A stretch of DNA of 64,000 nucleotides from Pseudomonadota bacterium (GTDB taxonomy: Bacteria; Bdellovibrionota; Bacteriovoracia; Bacteriovoracales; Bacteriovoracaceae): NCBI GenBank assembly GCA_027487515.1, contig JAIYDL010000022.1, forward strand, positions 1 to 64,000, written 5' to 3'. This document shows, in pieces, positions 43,758 through 51,851 of this stretch. A program made the translations under genes and the position numbers. Every line of letters begins with the position of its first letter. Within the stretch, counting starts at the first letter, position 1. The notes beneath the pieces were generated by a model. It did no database searches. It was not told the origin of the DNA and saw nothing but the letters and a program-made list of their open reading frames with translations.

Positions 43758-44133
43758 CCTCGTGAAAAAAGTTCCCCAGGACCTTACCGTTGATGAAGTC
43801 CGGATCGGCGTCGCCAATGGGGATGTCCCCGCGAACCTTTACTCAGAGATTCCGTGCACCATAGGCCACTCCTACATCCGGTTCGAGGTCTCCGGAAACA
43901 TCGTCCCTTGTTGCATCGCCAAGCACCGGATCGGCGATGTCAAAAAAAATGATTGGCGCGACGTCTGGCACTCCGGCGCCTACGATTCCTTTCGCCGGAA
44001 AATGTCCCGGATCCATCTCGATCGGTTTCATCTGGTAGACCCCGAATGGACCTTCTGCCAACAGTGCAGCCACGTGCCTTTGAACCAGACCAACGCAGAC
44101 CTCCTCCGCAAAGGCCGTCAGGAAGAACCATGA
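43750..44133 (+). CDS. Stand-alone SPASM-like Fe-S domain protein (locus 1)
   Basis: 127 residues. Five Cys in a SPASM/twitch order: C36 (IPCTIG), C54-C55 (IVPCCIAKHRIGD) and C103, C106 (WTFCQQCSH), with the linking RFEVSGN and DWRDVWHSGAYDSFRRKM typical of SPASM domains that follow radical SAM cores. Here it is a separate polypeptide whose start lies inside the rSAM gene end (8-base overlap), so it probably binds the rSAM protein in trans and brings an auxiliary [4Fe-4S] cluster. Its end overlaps the next gene as ATGA. Paralogue at 53101. Confidence 0.8.
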   Translation: MSDLVKKVPQDLTVDEVRIGVANGDVPANLYSEIPCTIGHSYIRFEVSGNIVPCCIAKHRIGDVKKNDWRDVWHSGAYDSFRRKMSRIHLDRFHLVDPEWTFCQQCSHVPLNQTNADLLRKGRQEEP

Positions 44134-45497
44134 AAAAATCCAGCGAAGTCCGTGACGAACTCAACGCCGTTTCCCCAAGCTTCTGTTTGGCGAAGTGGCT
44201 CCAAGTGACCATCCACCTCCAGAACGGACACACGCACTCCTGCCACCATCCCATGACCCATAAAGTCTCCCTCGATGAGCTCGCCTATGATCCGTCGGCG
44301 CTTCACAACACCAGCGAGAAAAAAGAGTACCGGAAGCAGATGCTCGAGGGCACCAGACCGAAGGAATGCCAGTACTGTTGGAACATCGAAGACGCGCACC
44401 CGGACAACTTGAGCGATCGCACGTTTAAGTCCGCCGATGACTGGGCCTACACCCGGCTCGGAGAAATCTCCACCGCTCCCTGGGATCGGTCGGTGAACCC
44501 CGCCTACATCGAAGTGAGCTTCGGGAACGAGTGTAACTTCAAGTGCGCCTACTGCGCCCCGCACATTTCCTCGGGCCTCATGACGGAGTACCTGAAGCAC
44601 GGTCACTACTCAGGCATGCCCCAGTTCTCCCTCGATAACATCCGGGACCTCGGTCAGTTTCCCTATTCCAAAGACGAGCACAATCCCTACGTCGACGCGT
44701 TCTGGAAGTGGTGGCCAAGTGCGAGCAAGGACCTCAAAACGTTCCGGATCACGGGCGGAGAACCACTCCTGAACCCGAACACCTACCGGTTCTTCGAGTT
44801 CCTTCGACAGAACCCCATGCCGGACCTGAGTCTTGCGATCAACAGTAACCTCGGAATCCCGCGCGGGACGCTCGACAAGTTCATCCGCGAGGTCAAGTAC
44901 ATCACCGACCACAAGCTCATCAAAGACTTCCAGTTTTTCACGAGCGTCGACACCTACGGGAAGAACGCCGAATTCATCCGGTTTGGCCTCGACTACGACG
45001 AGTACATGGAGAACGTGAAACTCTTCCTTCGGGAAGTCCCGCAGGCCCAGCTCATTTTCATGTGCACCTACAACGCCTTCTCCGTCTTGAACTTCCGAAA
45101 ATTCCTCGATCAAGTGATCGAGCTCAAGCGCGCCCATAAGAACGAATGGAACTACACGAAAGTGTTCCTCGACACTCCGTACTTGAAGGACCCGCGGTTT
45201 CTCTCGTGCTACGTCTTAACCGAGGACTTCTGGCCCGTGGTCCGCGCAGACCTCGAGTACATGAAACAGTTCGCCGTCGGCGACGCCCCGGGGGATGCGC
45301 TCTTCTACGAGCACGAGGTCAGCAAGTTCGAACGGATCCTTAACTGGCTCGAGAATCTGGAAGAAAGCATGCACCGGCAAGGCATGCGCCGGACGCTCTA
45401 CGACTTCATTCAGGAGTACGAGGACCGGAAAGGGATCCGCTTCCACGACTACTGCCCCGAGTACGCCGCGTTCTACGAACTATGTAAGTACAGCTGA
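44130..45497 (+). CDS. Twitch-domain radical SAM protein
   Basis: 455 residues. N-terminal twitch-like Cys set C19 (SFCLAKW), C38 (HSCHHP), C80 and C83 (ECQYCWN) precedes the radical SAM motif CNFKCAYC (C135, C139, C142); FRITGGEPLLN is the GGE loop. This N-terminal placement of the auxiliary cluster is the mark of the N-twitch rSAM family. Substrate unknown. It starts by ATGA overlap with the SPASM gene, so the three form one translation-coupled unit. The frame is open from 43953 upstream, but ATG 44130 fits the overlap. It shares 18 bases with the convergent gene. Confidence 0.86.
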   Translation: MKKSSEVRDELNAVSPSFCLAKWLQVTIHLQNGHTHSCHHPMTHKVSLDELAYDPSALHNTSEKKEYRKQMLEGTRPKECQYCWNIEDAHPDNLSDRTFKSADDWAYTRLGEISTAPWDRSVNPAYIEVSFGNECNFKCAYCAPHISSGLMTEYLKHGHYSGMPQFSLDNIRDLGQFPYSKDEHNPYVDAFWKWWPSASKDLKTFRITGGEPLLNPNTYRFFEFLRQNPMPDLSLAINSNLGIPRGTLDKFIREVKYITDHKLIKDFQFFTSVDTYGKNAEFIRFGLDYDEYMENVKLFLREVPQAQLIFMCTYNAFSVLNFRKFLDQVIELKRAHKNEWNYTKVFLDTPYLKDPRFLSCYVLTEDFWPVVRADLEYMKQFAVGDAPGDALFYEHEVSKFERILNWLENLEESMHRQGMRRTLYDFIQEYEDRKGIRFHDYCPEYAAFYELCKYS

Positions 45498-46436
45498 CGA
45501 TCCCGGAAAGAGTGCCTGGAGCTGCTCGTTCTCGCGTACCTCATCGAACCCTGGCCTCAGTACCGCCCGGACCTTCGTGAGGCGTGAGAGGTGCTCGAGC
45601 ATCTGCTGGGCCTGGCCCCAGGGCCGCTGGCAGTAGAGACCCCAAACCTCCCAGGCAATCTGGCGCTCGATCAGCGAGCGCTCGTCTGGGGTGAGCCCCT
45701 CCAAAAGTTTCCGATCCTCCGCTTCGCGGTCATGGTGAAACCAGAGGTAGAGATGCGGCGCGAGGATCCGAAAGCCGCCGCCGAGGTCTGCGTGATACAC
45801 ATCGAACTCTGGCTTCCGCGCCTCTTCAAGCCAGCGGCCCAGGGATTCCGGGAGTTCTGGCCGCGACGGGAGGAGGCCCCCTAGCACCTGAATGATCGTC
45901 TCCGTTGTGATTTGCTCCGCAGGTGTGTTGAGACCCGTGAGCTCAAGGTGGTGTCGCCATTTCTTTTGGCGAAGCCAGGGTTCTCCCTGAAGCGTAAAGG
46001 CATCGGAGAAAAACATCCGCTGCAGGAAGATCAGTTTCTCAATCCGATCCACTGGAGCTGCGGACTGTGTGAGCGACTCCAGCACTGGGTCCCGGCGCAG
46101 CTCAAAGGAATTCATCCGAGGCACGAGCTCTGCGAGATCCTTCAAGAGGTAGACGTTCGCTTCTCCGAGAAACGGAAGCACGCGCTTCGCCGTGCCGAGA
46201 GTTCGCAACAGAGTTGACGTGGGCAATTCCTGATCCGAGAGCACGGTGACATCGAGGTCACTGACACCGAAGACAAACGTTCGTGCACGGACACTGTTCC
46301 GATCCCAAACCTTAGTCCCTGGCCCCAGGAGAAGCTTGAGGAGAACCCGCAGGATGAGAAGGCCCGTGACGTATGGGAGTATGGCGATGCACCGGGGAAG
46401 AATCTGGTCCAGGCGGTGAAAGTCATTCTTTTTCAT
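45480..46436 (-). CDS. Nucleotidyltransferase-superfamily-like protein
   Basis: 318 residues. Near the N-terminus a hydrophobic stretch (about 17-38) is followed by FVFGVSDLDVTVLSD, i.e. G57-x-S59-D60-x-D62, the hallmark G-S-x-D-x-D of the DNA polymerase beta-type nucleotidyltransferase fold. The remaining 250 residues are helical and carry no motif I can name. Could transfer a nucleotide or act as a degraded member; role in the cluster unknown. TATACT ends exactly six bases before the ATG with no SD. Convergent 18-base overlap with the twitch rSAM gene. Confidence 0.62.
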   Translation of the reverse strand: MKKNDFHRLDQILPRCIAILPYVTGLLILRVLLKLLLGPGTKVWDRNSVRARTFVFGVSDLDVTVLSDQELPTSTLLRTLGTAKRVLPFLGEANVYLLKDLAELVPRMNSFELRRDPVLESLTQSAAPVDRIEKLIFLQRMFFSDAFTLQGEPWLRQKKWRHHLELTGLNTPAEQITTETIIQVLGGLLPSRPELPESLGRWLEEARKPEFDVYHADLGGGFRILAPHLYLWFHHDREAEDRKLLEGLTPDERSLIERQIAWEVWGLYCQRPWGQAQQMLEHLSRLTKVRAVLRPGFDEVRENEQLQALFPGSSAVLT

Positions 46437-46546
46437 CCGCTAAGTATAACCCGATTCCGAAGACTTAACTTTCAAATTGACGGATCCCTTGGAGGGGTCA
46501 TGTCAGGCTCCTCAATCGGGGACCATCTGGAAACGGTGCGCAACCC

Positions 46547-46575
46547 TTGACAATAATGTCTCGAACACTTACAAC
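46547..46575 (+). promoter_or_regulatory. Sigma-70 promoter of rplU-rpmA
   Basis: TTGACA (46547-46552, perfect consensus), 17 bases, TACAAC (46570-46575). It gives an 80-base region before the rplU ATG at 46655. Confidence 0.65.
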
Positions 46576-46592
46576 CCTAAGATACTTTAACT

Positions 46593-46634
46593 CACCTAGG
46601 GCCAAAGCAGGGCAAACGTCCTCCCCGACAGGTG
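46593..46634 (+). promoter_or_regulatory. Candidate leader structure upstream of rplU
   Basis: CACCT (46593-46597) pairs with AGGTG (46630-46634), with GGG/CCC just inside, forming a long-range stem in the untranslated leader. Ribosomal protein leaders can be autoregulatory, but this is only a pairing seen by eye. Confidence 0.25.
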
Positions 46635-46654
46635 GTATCTCTTAAGGAGTTTTC

Positions 46655-47002
46655 ATGTATACGGTTGTTGAAATCAAAGGACACCAGTACAAGCTTGCAG
46701 CTGGTGACCTGATCGACGTAGAGCGGATCGAAGCCGAAGTAGGCGCGACTGTCACGTTCGACAAAGTCCTCCTCGTTGGTGGAGCAAAGACCCTCGTCGG
46801 CGCACCCGTCGTTGGCGGCGCTACTGTCACTGCGAAGATCGTAAAACAGGGCCGGACTCGCAAGATCCTCGTGCTCAAGCGCAAGCCCGGCGCGTACCGG
46901 AAGAAGAACGGTCACCGTCAGTGCTTCACAGGTCTTTTGATCACAGAGATCAACGACGGTCAGGGTGGCGTAGCTAAAGCTGAAGCTAAGGCCAAGAAGT
47001 AA
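46655..47002 (+). CDS. rplU: 50S ribosomal protein L21
   Basis: 115 residues. Starts MYTVVEIKGHQYKLAAGD, followed by the L21 landmarks VTFDKVLLVGG, KILVLKRKPGAYRKKNGHRQ and the conserved HRQ. A lysine/alanine-rich C-terminal tail (AKAEAKAKK) is added. AAGGAG lies eight bases upstream. Followed after 29 bases by rpmA, as in most bacteria. Confidence 0.97.
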   Translation: MYTVVEIKGHQYKLAAGDLIDVERIEAEVGATVTFDKVLLVGGAKTLVGAPVVGGATVTAKIVKQGRTRKILVLKRKPGAYRKKNGHRQCFTGLLITEINDGQGGVAKAEAKAKK

Positions 47003-47031
47003 TACCAATTTCAAATTAGGAGATTCCATAT

Positions 47032-47286
47032 ATGGCACATAAGAAATCGGGTGGTAGTACATCCAACGGTCGTGACTCAAACCCAAAAATGCGCGGTGTA
47101 AAGAAGTTCGGTGGTGAAGCCGTCGAAACCGGCATGATCATCGTTCGTCAGAAAGGAACTAAGTTCCATCCAGGTCCAGGCGTTAAGATGGGCCGGGACT
47201 TCACTCTGTACGCCAACGTTCCAGGCACCGTGAAGTTCGGCTTCTACAATAAATCGACAAAAATCGTTTCAATCATTCCAGCTTAA
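47032..47286 (+). CDS. rpmA: 50S ribosomal protein L27
   Basis: 84 residues. [19 protein letters not shown] is the typical L27 start, without the N-terminal extension removed by Prp in Firmicutes; [13 protein letters not shown] and GMGRD-like [10 protein letters not shown] follow. L27's N-terminus reaches the peptidyl transferase centre. AGGAG six to seven bases before the ATG. A strong intrinsic terminator follows the stop. Confidence 0.98.
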   Translation: MAHKKSGGSTSNGRDSNPKMRGVKKFGGEAVETGMIIVRQKGTKFHPGPGVKMGRDFTLYANVPGTVKFGFYNKSTKIVSIIPA

Positions 47287-47311
47287 TTGATCTTTAAAGA
47301 TTAATAGCATA

Positions 47312-47344
47312 AAGAGGGAGCAGAAATGCTCCCTCTTTTATTTT
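47312..47344 (+). terminator. Intrinsic terminator after rpmA
   Basis: AAGAGGGAGC (47312-47321), loop AGAAAT, GCTCCCTCTT (47328-47337), then TTTATTTT. Stem of 10 bp followed by a U-rich tail. Confidence 0.92.
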
Positions 47345-47362
47345 GCGCTCCAGAAGTTTTTT

Positions 47363-48397
47363 ATGAAGTTTATTGATGAAGTTGATATCGAAGTAATCTC
47401 CGGTGAAGGTGGCAAGGGCTTCGTCGGCTATCGCCGAGAGAAGTACGTTCCTCTCGGGGGCCCAGACGGGGGTGACGGTGGCCACGGTGGCAACGTCTAT
47501 TTCCAGGGCGACGAGGGCCTAAACACCCTCCTCCATTTCCGTGGACTAAAAACCTTCAAGGCCGATGCCGGTGGAAACGGGGCCGGCTCAAACATGACCG
47601 GTGCGAACGGTAATGATCTGATCCTTCGGGTCCCGGTGGGCACTCTGATTTCACACAGAGAAAGCGGCCAGCTTCTTTGCGACATCACCGAGAACGGACA
47701 AGTCTACGAAGCGGCGAAGGGTGGGCAGGGCGGATTCGGGAACGCTCACTTTAAATCCTCCACTCACCAGACACCGCGCTTCGCTCAAAACGGCGAACCC
47801 GGGACGATGATCCCCGTTCACCTCGAACTTAAACTCCTCGCTGACATCGCCCTGATTGGACTTCCAAACGCCGGTAAATCAACCCTCATCAGCGCGATCA
47901 GCGCTGCTCGGCCTAAGATCGCGGACTATCCGTTCACGACGCTCGAGCCGAACCTCGGCGTGGTTGAGCTCGATGACAAGACTCTGGTCGTCACTGACAT
48001 TCCAGGCCTCATCGAAGGCGCCGCTGAAGGCAAGGGCCTTGGGATCAAGTTCCTGAAGCACATCGAACGCACCTCGGCCCTCGTGCATCTCATCGACTGC
48101 TCCATGTTCCTTGAAGAGTTCGAAGCGATCGAGGCCTACATGACGATCCGCCAGGAGCTCGAGAAGTTCAATCCGGAGCTTCTGAACAAGAAAGAAATCG
48201 TCTGCCTGACGAAAATTGATGCGATGACTGAAGATGAGATTGAAAAATTCCGCTCCAGCATGGAAACTCAGCTGGACCGGAAAGTTCTTCCGATCTCCGG
48301 GGTTTCGGGCCGCAACATTGAACACCTAAAGCAACTCATGTTAAGAACAAAAGAAATCATCCAGGAAGAAGAGAAAGAGGCGAACCATGGCAAATGA
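47363..48397 (+). CDS. obgE: Ribosome-associated GTPase Obg/CgtA
   Basis: 344 residues. Gly-rich Obg domain (1-158; GGKGFVGYRREKYVPLGGPD, GGDGGHGGNV), then a G domain: Walker A GLPNAGKSTL, G3 DIPGLIEGA, G4 TKID. The OCT-type C-terminal domain of E. coli Obg is absent, ending with a short charged tail. Obg acts in late 50S assembly and stress control. It lies right after the rpmA terminator and overlaps rsfS by 11 bases. Confidence 0.97.
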   Translation: MKFIDEVDIEVISGEGGKGFVGYRREKYVPLGGPDGGDGGHGGNVYFQGDEGLNTLLHFRGLKTFKADAGGNGAGSNMTGANGNDLILRVPVGTLISHRESGQLLCDITENGQVYEAAKGGQGGFGNAHFKSSTHQTPRFAQNGEPGTMIPVHLELKLLADIALIGLPNAGKSTLISAISAARPKIADYPFTTLEPNLGVVELDDKTLVVTDIPGLIEGAAEGKGLGIKFLKHIERTSALVHLIDCSMFLEEFEAIEAYMTIRQELEKFNPELLNKKEIVCLTKIDAMTEDEIEKFRSSMETQLDRKVLPISGVSGRNIEHLKQLMLRTKEIIQEEEKEANHGK

Positions 48398-48851
48398 ATA
48401 CATTCAAAACGAAGTTAAAAAAGTCATCACAAACTCTTCGTTCGAATTCCCCCTGAATCACGCGATGGCATCCGCTTGGATCCTGGCCAACTTCAAGGGC
48501 GATAACCTGAAAATCTTCGACATGAGAAAAGCCTCGGCGCTGGTGGATTACTCGGTGATGGCCACGGCCCAGAATGCGACCCAGGCCCGCGCGATGGTGG
48601 ACGAGATTTCTACCAACCTCAAGCAGCAGGGTGCGAACATCGTTTCCTACGAAGGCTATGACTCGGCCGACTGGATCCTCCTGGATACCGGGGACATCAT
48701 GATTCACGTTTTCAACGGCCCAGCGAGAGACGTGTACGACCTCGACATGGTCTACGCGAAGAGCCCTCAGGTCAAAATTCCGGAAGACTTCTACTTCTCC
48801 AAACCGGCACAAGTTTCAACCGAGAAATCTGACCTTAAGGGCTACTTCTAA
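48387..48851 (+). CDS. rsfS: Ribosome silencing factor RsfS
   Basis: 154 residues. Family marks: LKIFDMRKASALVDYSVMAT, ATQARAMVDEI, DWILLDTGDIMIHVF and ARDVYDLDMVYAKSP. RsfS binds L14 and blocks subunit joining in starvation. The N-terminus is about 30 residues longer than usual. Translationally coupled with obgE (11-base overlap) and immediately abutting rlmH. Confidence 0.95.
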   Translation: MANEYIQNEVKKVITNSSFEFPLNHAMASAWILANFKGDNLKIFDMRKASALVDYSVMATAQNATQARAMVDEISTNLKQQGANIVSYEGYDSADWILLDTGDIMIHVFNGPARDVYDLDMVYAKSPQVKIPEDFYFSKPAQVSTEKSDLKGYF

Positions 48852-49313
48852 GTGGCCCGCGCCCTCAACCTCATCGTGGTGGGCAAACTCAAAGATCCGC
48901 ACCTGGAAGCCGTCGAGGCAGACTACCTGAAGCGCCTCAGCGCTCCTGAACTTTTGATCCACGAACTCAAAGCATCCGCAGAAAATAAAAGCACCGAGGG
49001 CGAGGCTATCCTCCGAAAGGTCCGAGAGCTGTCCCAGGGGGGAGCGACTCACCTCATCGCAATGACTGAGTGGGGCAGGCGGCAAACCTCTGTCGCCTTC
49101 GCCGAATGGACTAAAGGTCTGATTGAGCGCCCTGCGAAAATCTTTTTCCTCATCGCTGGAGCTGAGGGTTTTTCAGAGGAAGTCCTCAATAGTTGCCAAG
49201 AGCGCATCTCCCTTTCCGAGCTGACTTTCCCCCATAAGTTGGCCAGAATACTTCTGGTAGAACAACTCTACCGTGCCCAGACCATAAGATCAGGACACCC
49301 TTACCATAACTAG
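48852..49313 (+). CDS. rlmH: 23S rRNA pseudouridine-1915 N3-methyltransferase RlmH
   Basis: 153 residues, the standard length. Starts at GTG immediately after rsfS TAA. SPOUT motifs: LIVVGKLKDPHLEAVEADYLKR at the start (split here), FFLIAGAEGFSEEV, and the knot end LARILLVEQLYRAQTIRSGHPYHN shortened to its key residues HPYH. It methylates pseudouridine 1915 in helix 69. The rsfS-rlmH order is widely conserved. Confidence 0.96.
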   Translation: MARALNLIVVGKLKDPHLEAVEADYLKRLSAPELLIHELKASAENKSTEGEAILRKVRELSQGGATHLIAMTEWGRRQTSVAFAEWTKGLIERPAKIFFLIAGAEGFSEEVLNSCQERISLSELTFPHKLARILLVEQLYRAQTIRSGHPYHN

Positions 49314-49322
49314 GGGAATCAC

Positions 49323-50867
49323 ATGCAGACGATCCAGAATCTCAGCCCGCGCGTCCTCCTCGTCGTGATGGATGGCTTTGGCATCACCACCCAAGACCAC
49401 AAGAATGCGATCAAGGCGGCACACAAGCCGAACATCGATGACATATTCTCCCACTATCCCCTGACGACCATTCAGCCCGGCGGCGAGGCTGTGGGCTTAC
49501 CCAAAGGAGTTTCCGGGAACTCCGAAGTTGGCCACTTGAACCTTGGGGCGGGACGGCCCGTACGGCAAGACCTTGTGATCATCAATGAGTGTATCCAGAA
49601 GAACGGACTCCGGGATCTCAAAGGACTCACGGACCTCATCGCACAGGCCCGAGCAGGAACGAAACGGATTCACCTCATGGGTCTCCTCTCTGATGGAGGA
49701 GTGCATGCGCACATCAACCATCTTAAGGAACTGCTGAAGATTCTTCGCGAGAACTCCGACCTTCAGCTCTACCTCCACGCCTTCACCGATGGCCGTGATA
49801 CGGCCCGGGATCGAGGTGTGCACTACGTAAAAGAGATCCTGGAATGTCCGGGCTTCCGGTTCGCATCCATGGGGGGCCGCTCCATCGGAATGGACCGAGA
49901 CCGGCGGTGGCCAAAGATCGAACAACACTACAAGACCATGATCGGCGAAGGGGCGAAGACGAAGCTCAAACCCCAGGACTACATCCTCGAGGAGTACAAA
50001 GAAGGCCGCTTCGACGAGTTCATCACACCGGTTCTTTTCTCCGAGGAAGGGGCGATCCGAAACGGCGACTGCGTGTTCTTCTTCAACTACCGACCGGACC
50101 GGGCCCGGCAGATGACGCTTGCCATGAACGACCCGAAGTTTCATGAATTCCCGGTGCCCGTCAAACCCGGGTACTTTCTTTGCATGACTCCTTACGTTCA
50201 GGATGAGTTGCCGAACCTTCCGATTCTTTTTGATAAGGAAAAGATCCAAGGGACTCTCTCGGAGTACCTTTCAAAGCTCGGCAAGAAGCAGTTTAAGATT
50301 GCGGAAACTGAGAAGTATGCCCACGTGACTTACTTCTTTAACGGAGGAGAAGAGCGGGCCTTTCCAGGGGAAGAGCGCTGCTTAGTCCAGTCACCGAAGA
50401 ATGTGGCGACCTACGATGAGAGGCCAGAGATGAGCGCCGTCGAAGTGACTGATAACCTCCTCCGAGCACTCGACGACAAGGCGTTTACATTTTATCTCGT
50501 GAACTTCGCCAACGCGGACATGGTCGGGCACACGGGGAACTTCGAGGCTGCGGTGAAGGCCGTCGAAGCGGTCGATGCGTGCGTCGGGCGCCTGTTCAAA
50601 AAGTGCCAAGAGCAGAACGTCACCATGCTTCTCACCGCCGATCACGGGAACGCGGACCAAATGGTCTACGAGGAAGGTGGGAAGCACACCTCGCACTCAG
50701 ATTCGGAAGTTCCGTTCTGTGTGGTGAATTCGAAGCTGCGCGATCAGAGTATCCTCGTGAGCACAGAGAGTAAGATCCTCGCACTCAAGGACGTGGCGCC
50801 GACGGTGCTCAAGATCCTCAACATCCAAAAGCCAAAAGAATTTTCTGGGAACTCGATTTTCGTTTAA
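49323..50867 (+). CDS. gpmI: 2,3-bisphosphoglycerate-independent phosphoglycerate mutase
   Basis: 514 residues. The alkaline-phosphatase-fold metal sites are visible: VVMDGFGI near the N-terminus, the catalytic Ser in SGNSEVGHLNLGAGR, DGRDTARDRG, NYRPDRARQ, NFANADMVGHTG and TADHGNAD. It interconverts 3- and 2-phosphoglycerate using Mn2+. AGGGGA stands seven bases upstream of the ATG. Followed by pfkA after 9 bases, so two glycolytic genes share a transcript. Confidence 0.96.
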   Translation: MQTIQNLSPRVLLVVMDGFGITTQDHKNAIKAAHKPNIDDIFSHYPLTTIQPGGEAVGLPKGVSGNSEVGHLNLGAGRPVRQDLVIINECIQKNGLRDLKGLTDLIAQARAGTKRIHLMGLLSDGGVHAHINHLKELLKILRENSDLQLYLHAFTDGRDTARDRGVHYVKEILECPGFRFASMGGRSIGMDRDRRWPKIEQHYKTMIGEGAKTKLKPQDYILEEYKEGRFDEFITPVLFSEEGAIRNGDCVFFFNYRPDRARQMTLAMNDPKFHEFPVPVKPGYFLCMTPYVQDELPNLPILFDKEKIQGTLSEYLSKLGKKQFKIAETEKYAHVTYFFNGGEERAFPGEERCLVQSPKNVATYDERPEMSAVEVTDNLLRALDDKAFTFYLVNFANADMVGHTGNFEAAVKAVEAVDACVGRLFKKCQEQNVTMLLTADHGNADQMVYEEGGKHTSHSDSEVPFCVVNSKLRDQSILVSTESKILALKDVAPTVLKILNIQKPKEFSGNSIFV

Positions 50868-50876
50868 AGGACGCTC

Positions 50877-51851
50877 ATGACGTTTACACACTTCGGTCTA
50901 CTTTGCTCCGGCGGCGACTCTCCGGGAATGAATTGCGCGATCCGGGCCGTGGTCCGCACAGCTCTTTTCCATGGAGTCCAAGTGACCGGGATCAAGCGGG
51001 GCTACGCGGGCCTTTTGCGCGGGGAATTTCAGAGCATGAACCTTTCCTCCGTGGGGAACATCATCCAACGGGGTGGAACCGTCCTACAGACCTCCCGCTC
51101 TGCGGAGTTCATGAAGCCTGTGTTCCGGAAAAAAGCCGTGGAGATTCTTCGGGCCCAGCGGATTGAAGCGTTGGTCGTCATCGGCGGAGACGGATCCTTC
51201 AATGGCGCAAAGGCCCTGTGGGAAGAGCATCAGTTCCCAGTGGTCGGGATCCCAGGAACCATCGACAACGATGTCTCGAGCACCGAGTACACCATCGGCT
51301 TCGACACCGCCGTCCAAACCGCCATTGAAGCGGTCGACCGGATTCGAGATACGGCGCATTCGCACGCTCGGACTTTCCTCGTCGAGGTCATGGGACGAAA
51401 CTCCGCTGCGATCGCGATCAAGACCGGCGTCTGCACGGGCGCGGAGAATGTGCTTCTTCCCCACGAGAAGGTGAATCATCAGAAGATCGTCGACGACATT
51501 CAGCGGGGCATCGCCCGCGGAAAAGATTCTTCGATCATCGTCGTGGCCGAGGGACCTACCGCAGGCCGCAGCTACGAGATCCAGAAAGTCCTCCGGGACA
51601 ATTACCAGATGGACACTCACGTCGTGATCCTGGGCCACATCCAACGCGGCGGCTCTCCCACCTCCAATGACCGCTTCATCGCTTCCCAGATGGGGAACAT
51701 GGCCGTGGAGGGACTTCTCTCAGGAAGGTATCCGACGGTCACAGTCGTTCAGGCAGGGAAAGTGCTCCTCGAAGATCTCGCCAACTGTGTGACCAAGGCC
51801 GACCATAACTTCGAAGAGTACCAGCAGCTGGCGCAGACGCTCTCGATCTGA
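50877..51851 (+). CDS. pfkA: 6-phosphofructokinase
   Basis: 324 residues, the ATP-PFK length. CSGGDSPGMNCAIRAVVR, VVIGGDGSFNGA, the catalytic PGTIDND, EVMGRNSAAIA and GHIQRGGSPT identify group A PFK. GGDGS (rather than GGEN/GGDGT variants) fits an ATP-dependent enzyme. It converts fructose 6-phosphate to fructose 1,6-bisphosphate. AAAGGA precedes the start. Its TGA directly abuts the TCA (stop) of the convergent gene with no spacer. Confidence 0.96.
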   Translation: MTFTHFGLLCSGGDSPGMNCAIRAVVRTALFHGVQVTGIKRGYAGLLRGEFQSMNLSSVGNIIQRGGTVLQTSRSAEFMKPVFRKKAVEILRAQRIEALVVIGGDGSFNGAKALWEEHQFPVVGIPGTIDNDVSSTEYTIGFDTAVQTAIEAVDRIRDTAHSHARTFLVEVMGRNSAAIAIKTGVCTGAENVLLPHEKVNHQKIVDDIQRGIARGKDSSIIVVAEGPTAGRSYEIQKVLRDNYQMDTHVVILGHIQRGGSPTSNDRFIASQMGNMAVEGLLSGRYPTVTVVQAGKVLLEDLANCVTKADHNFEEYQQLAQTLSI

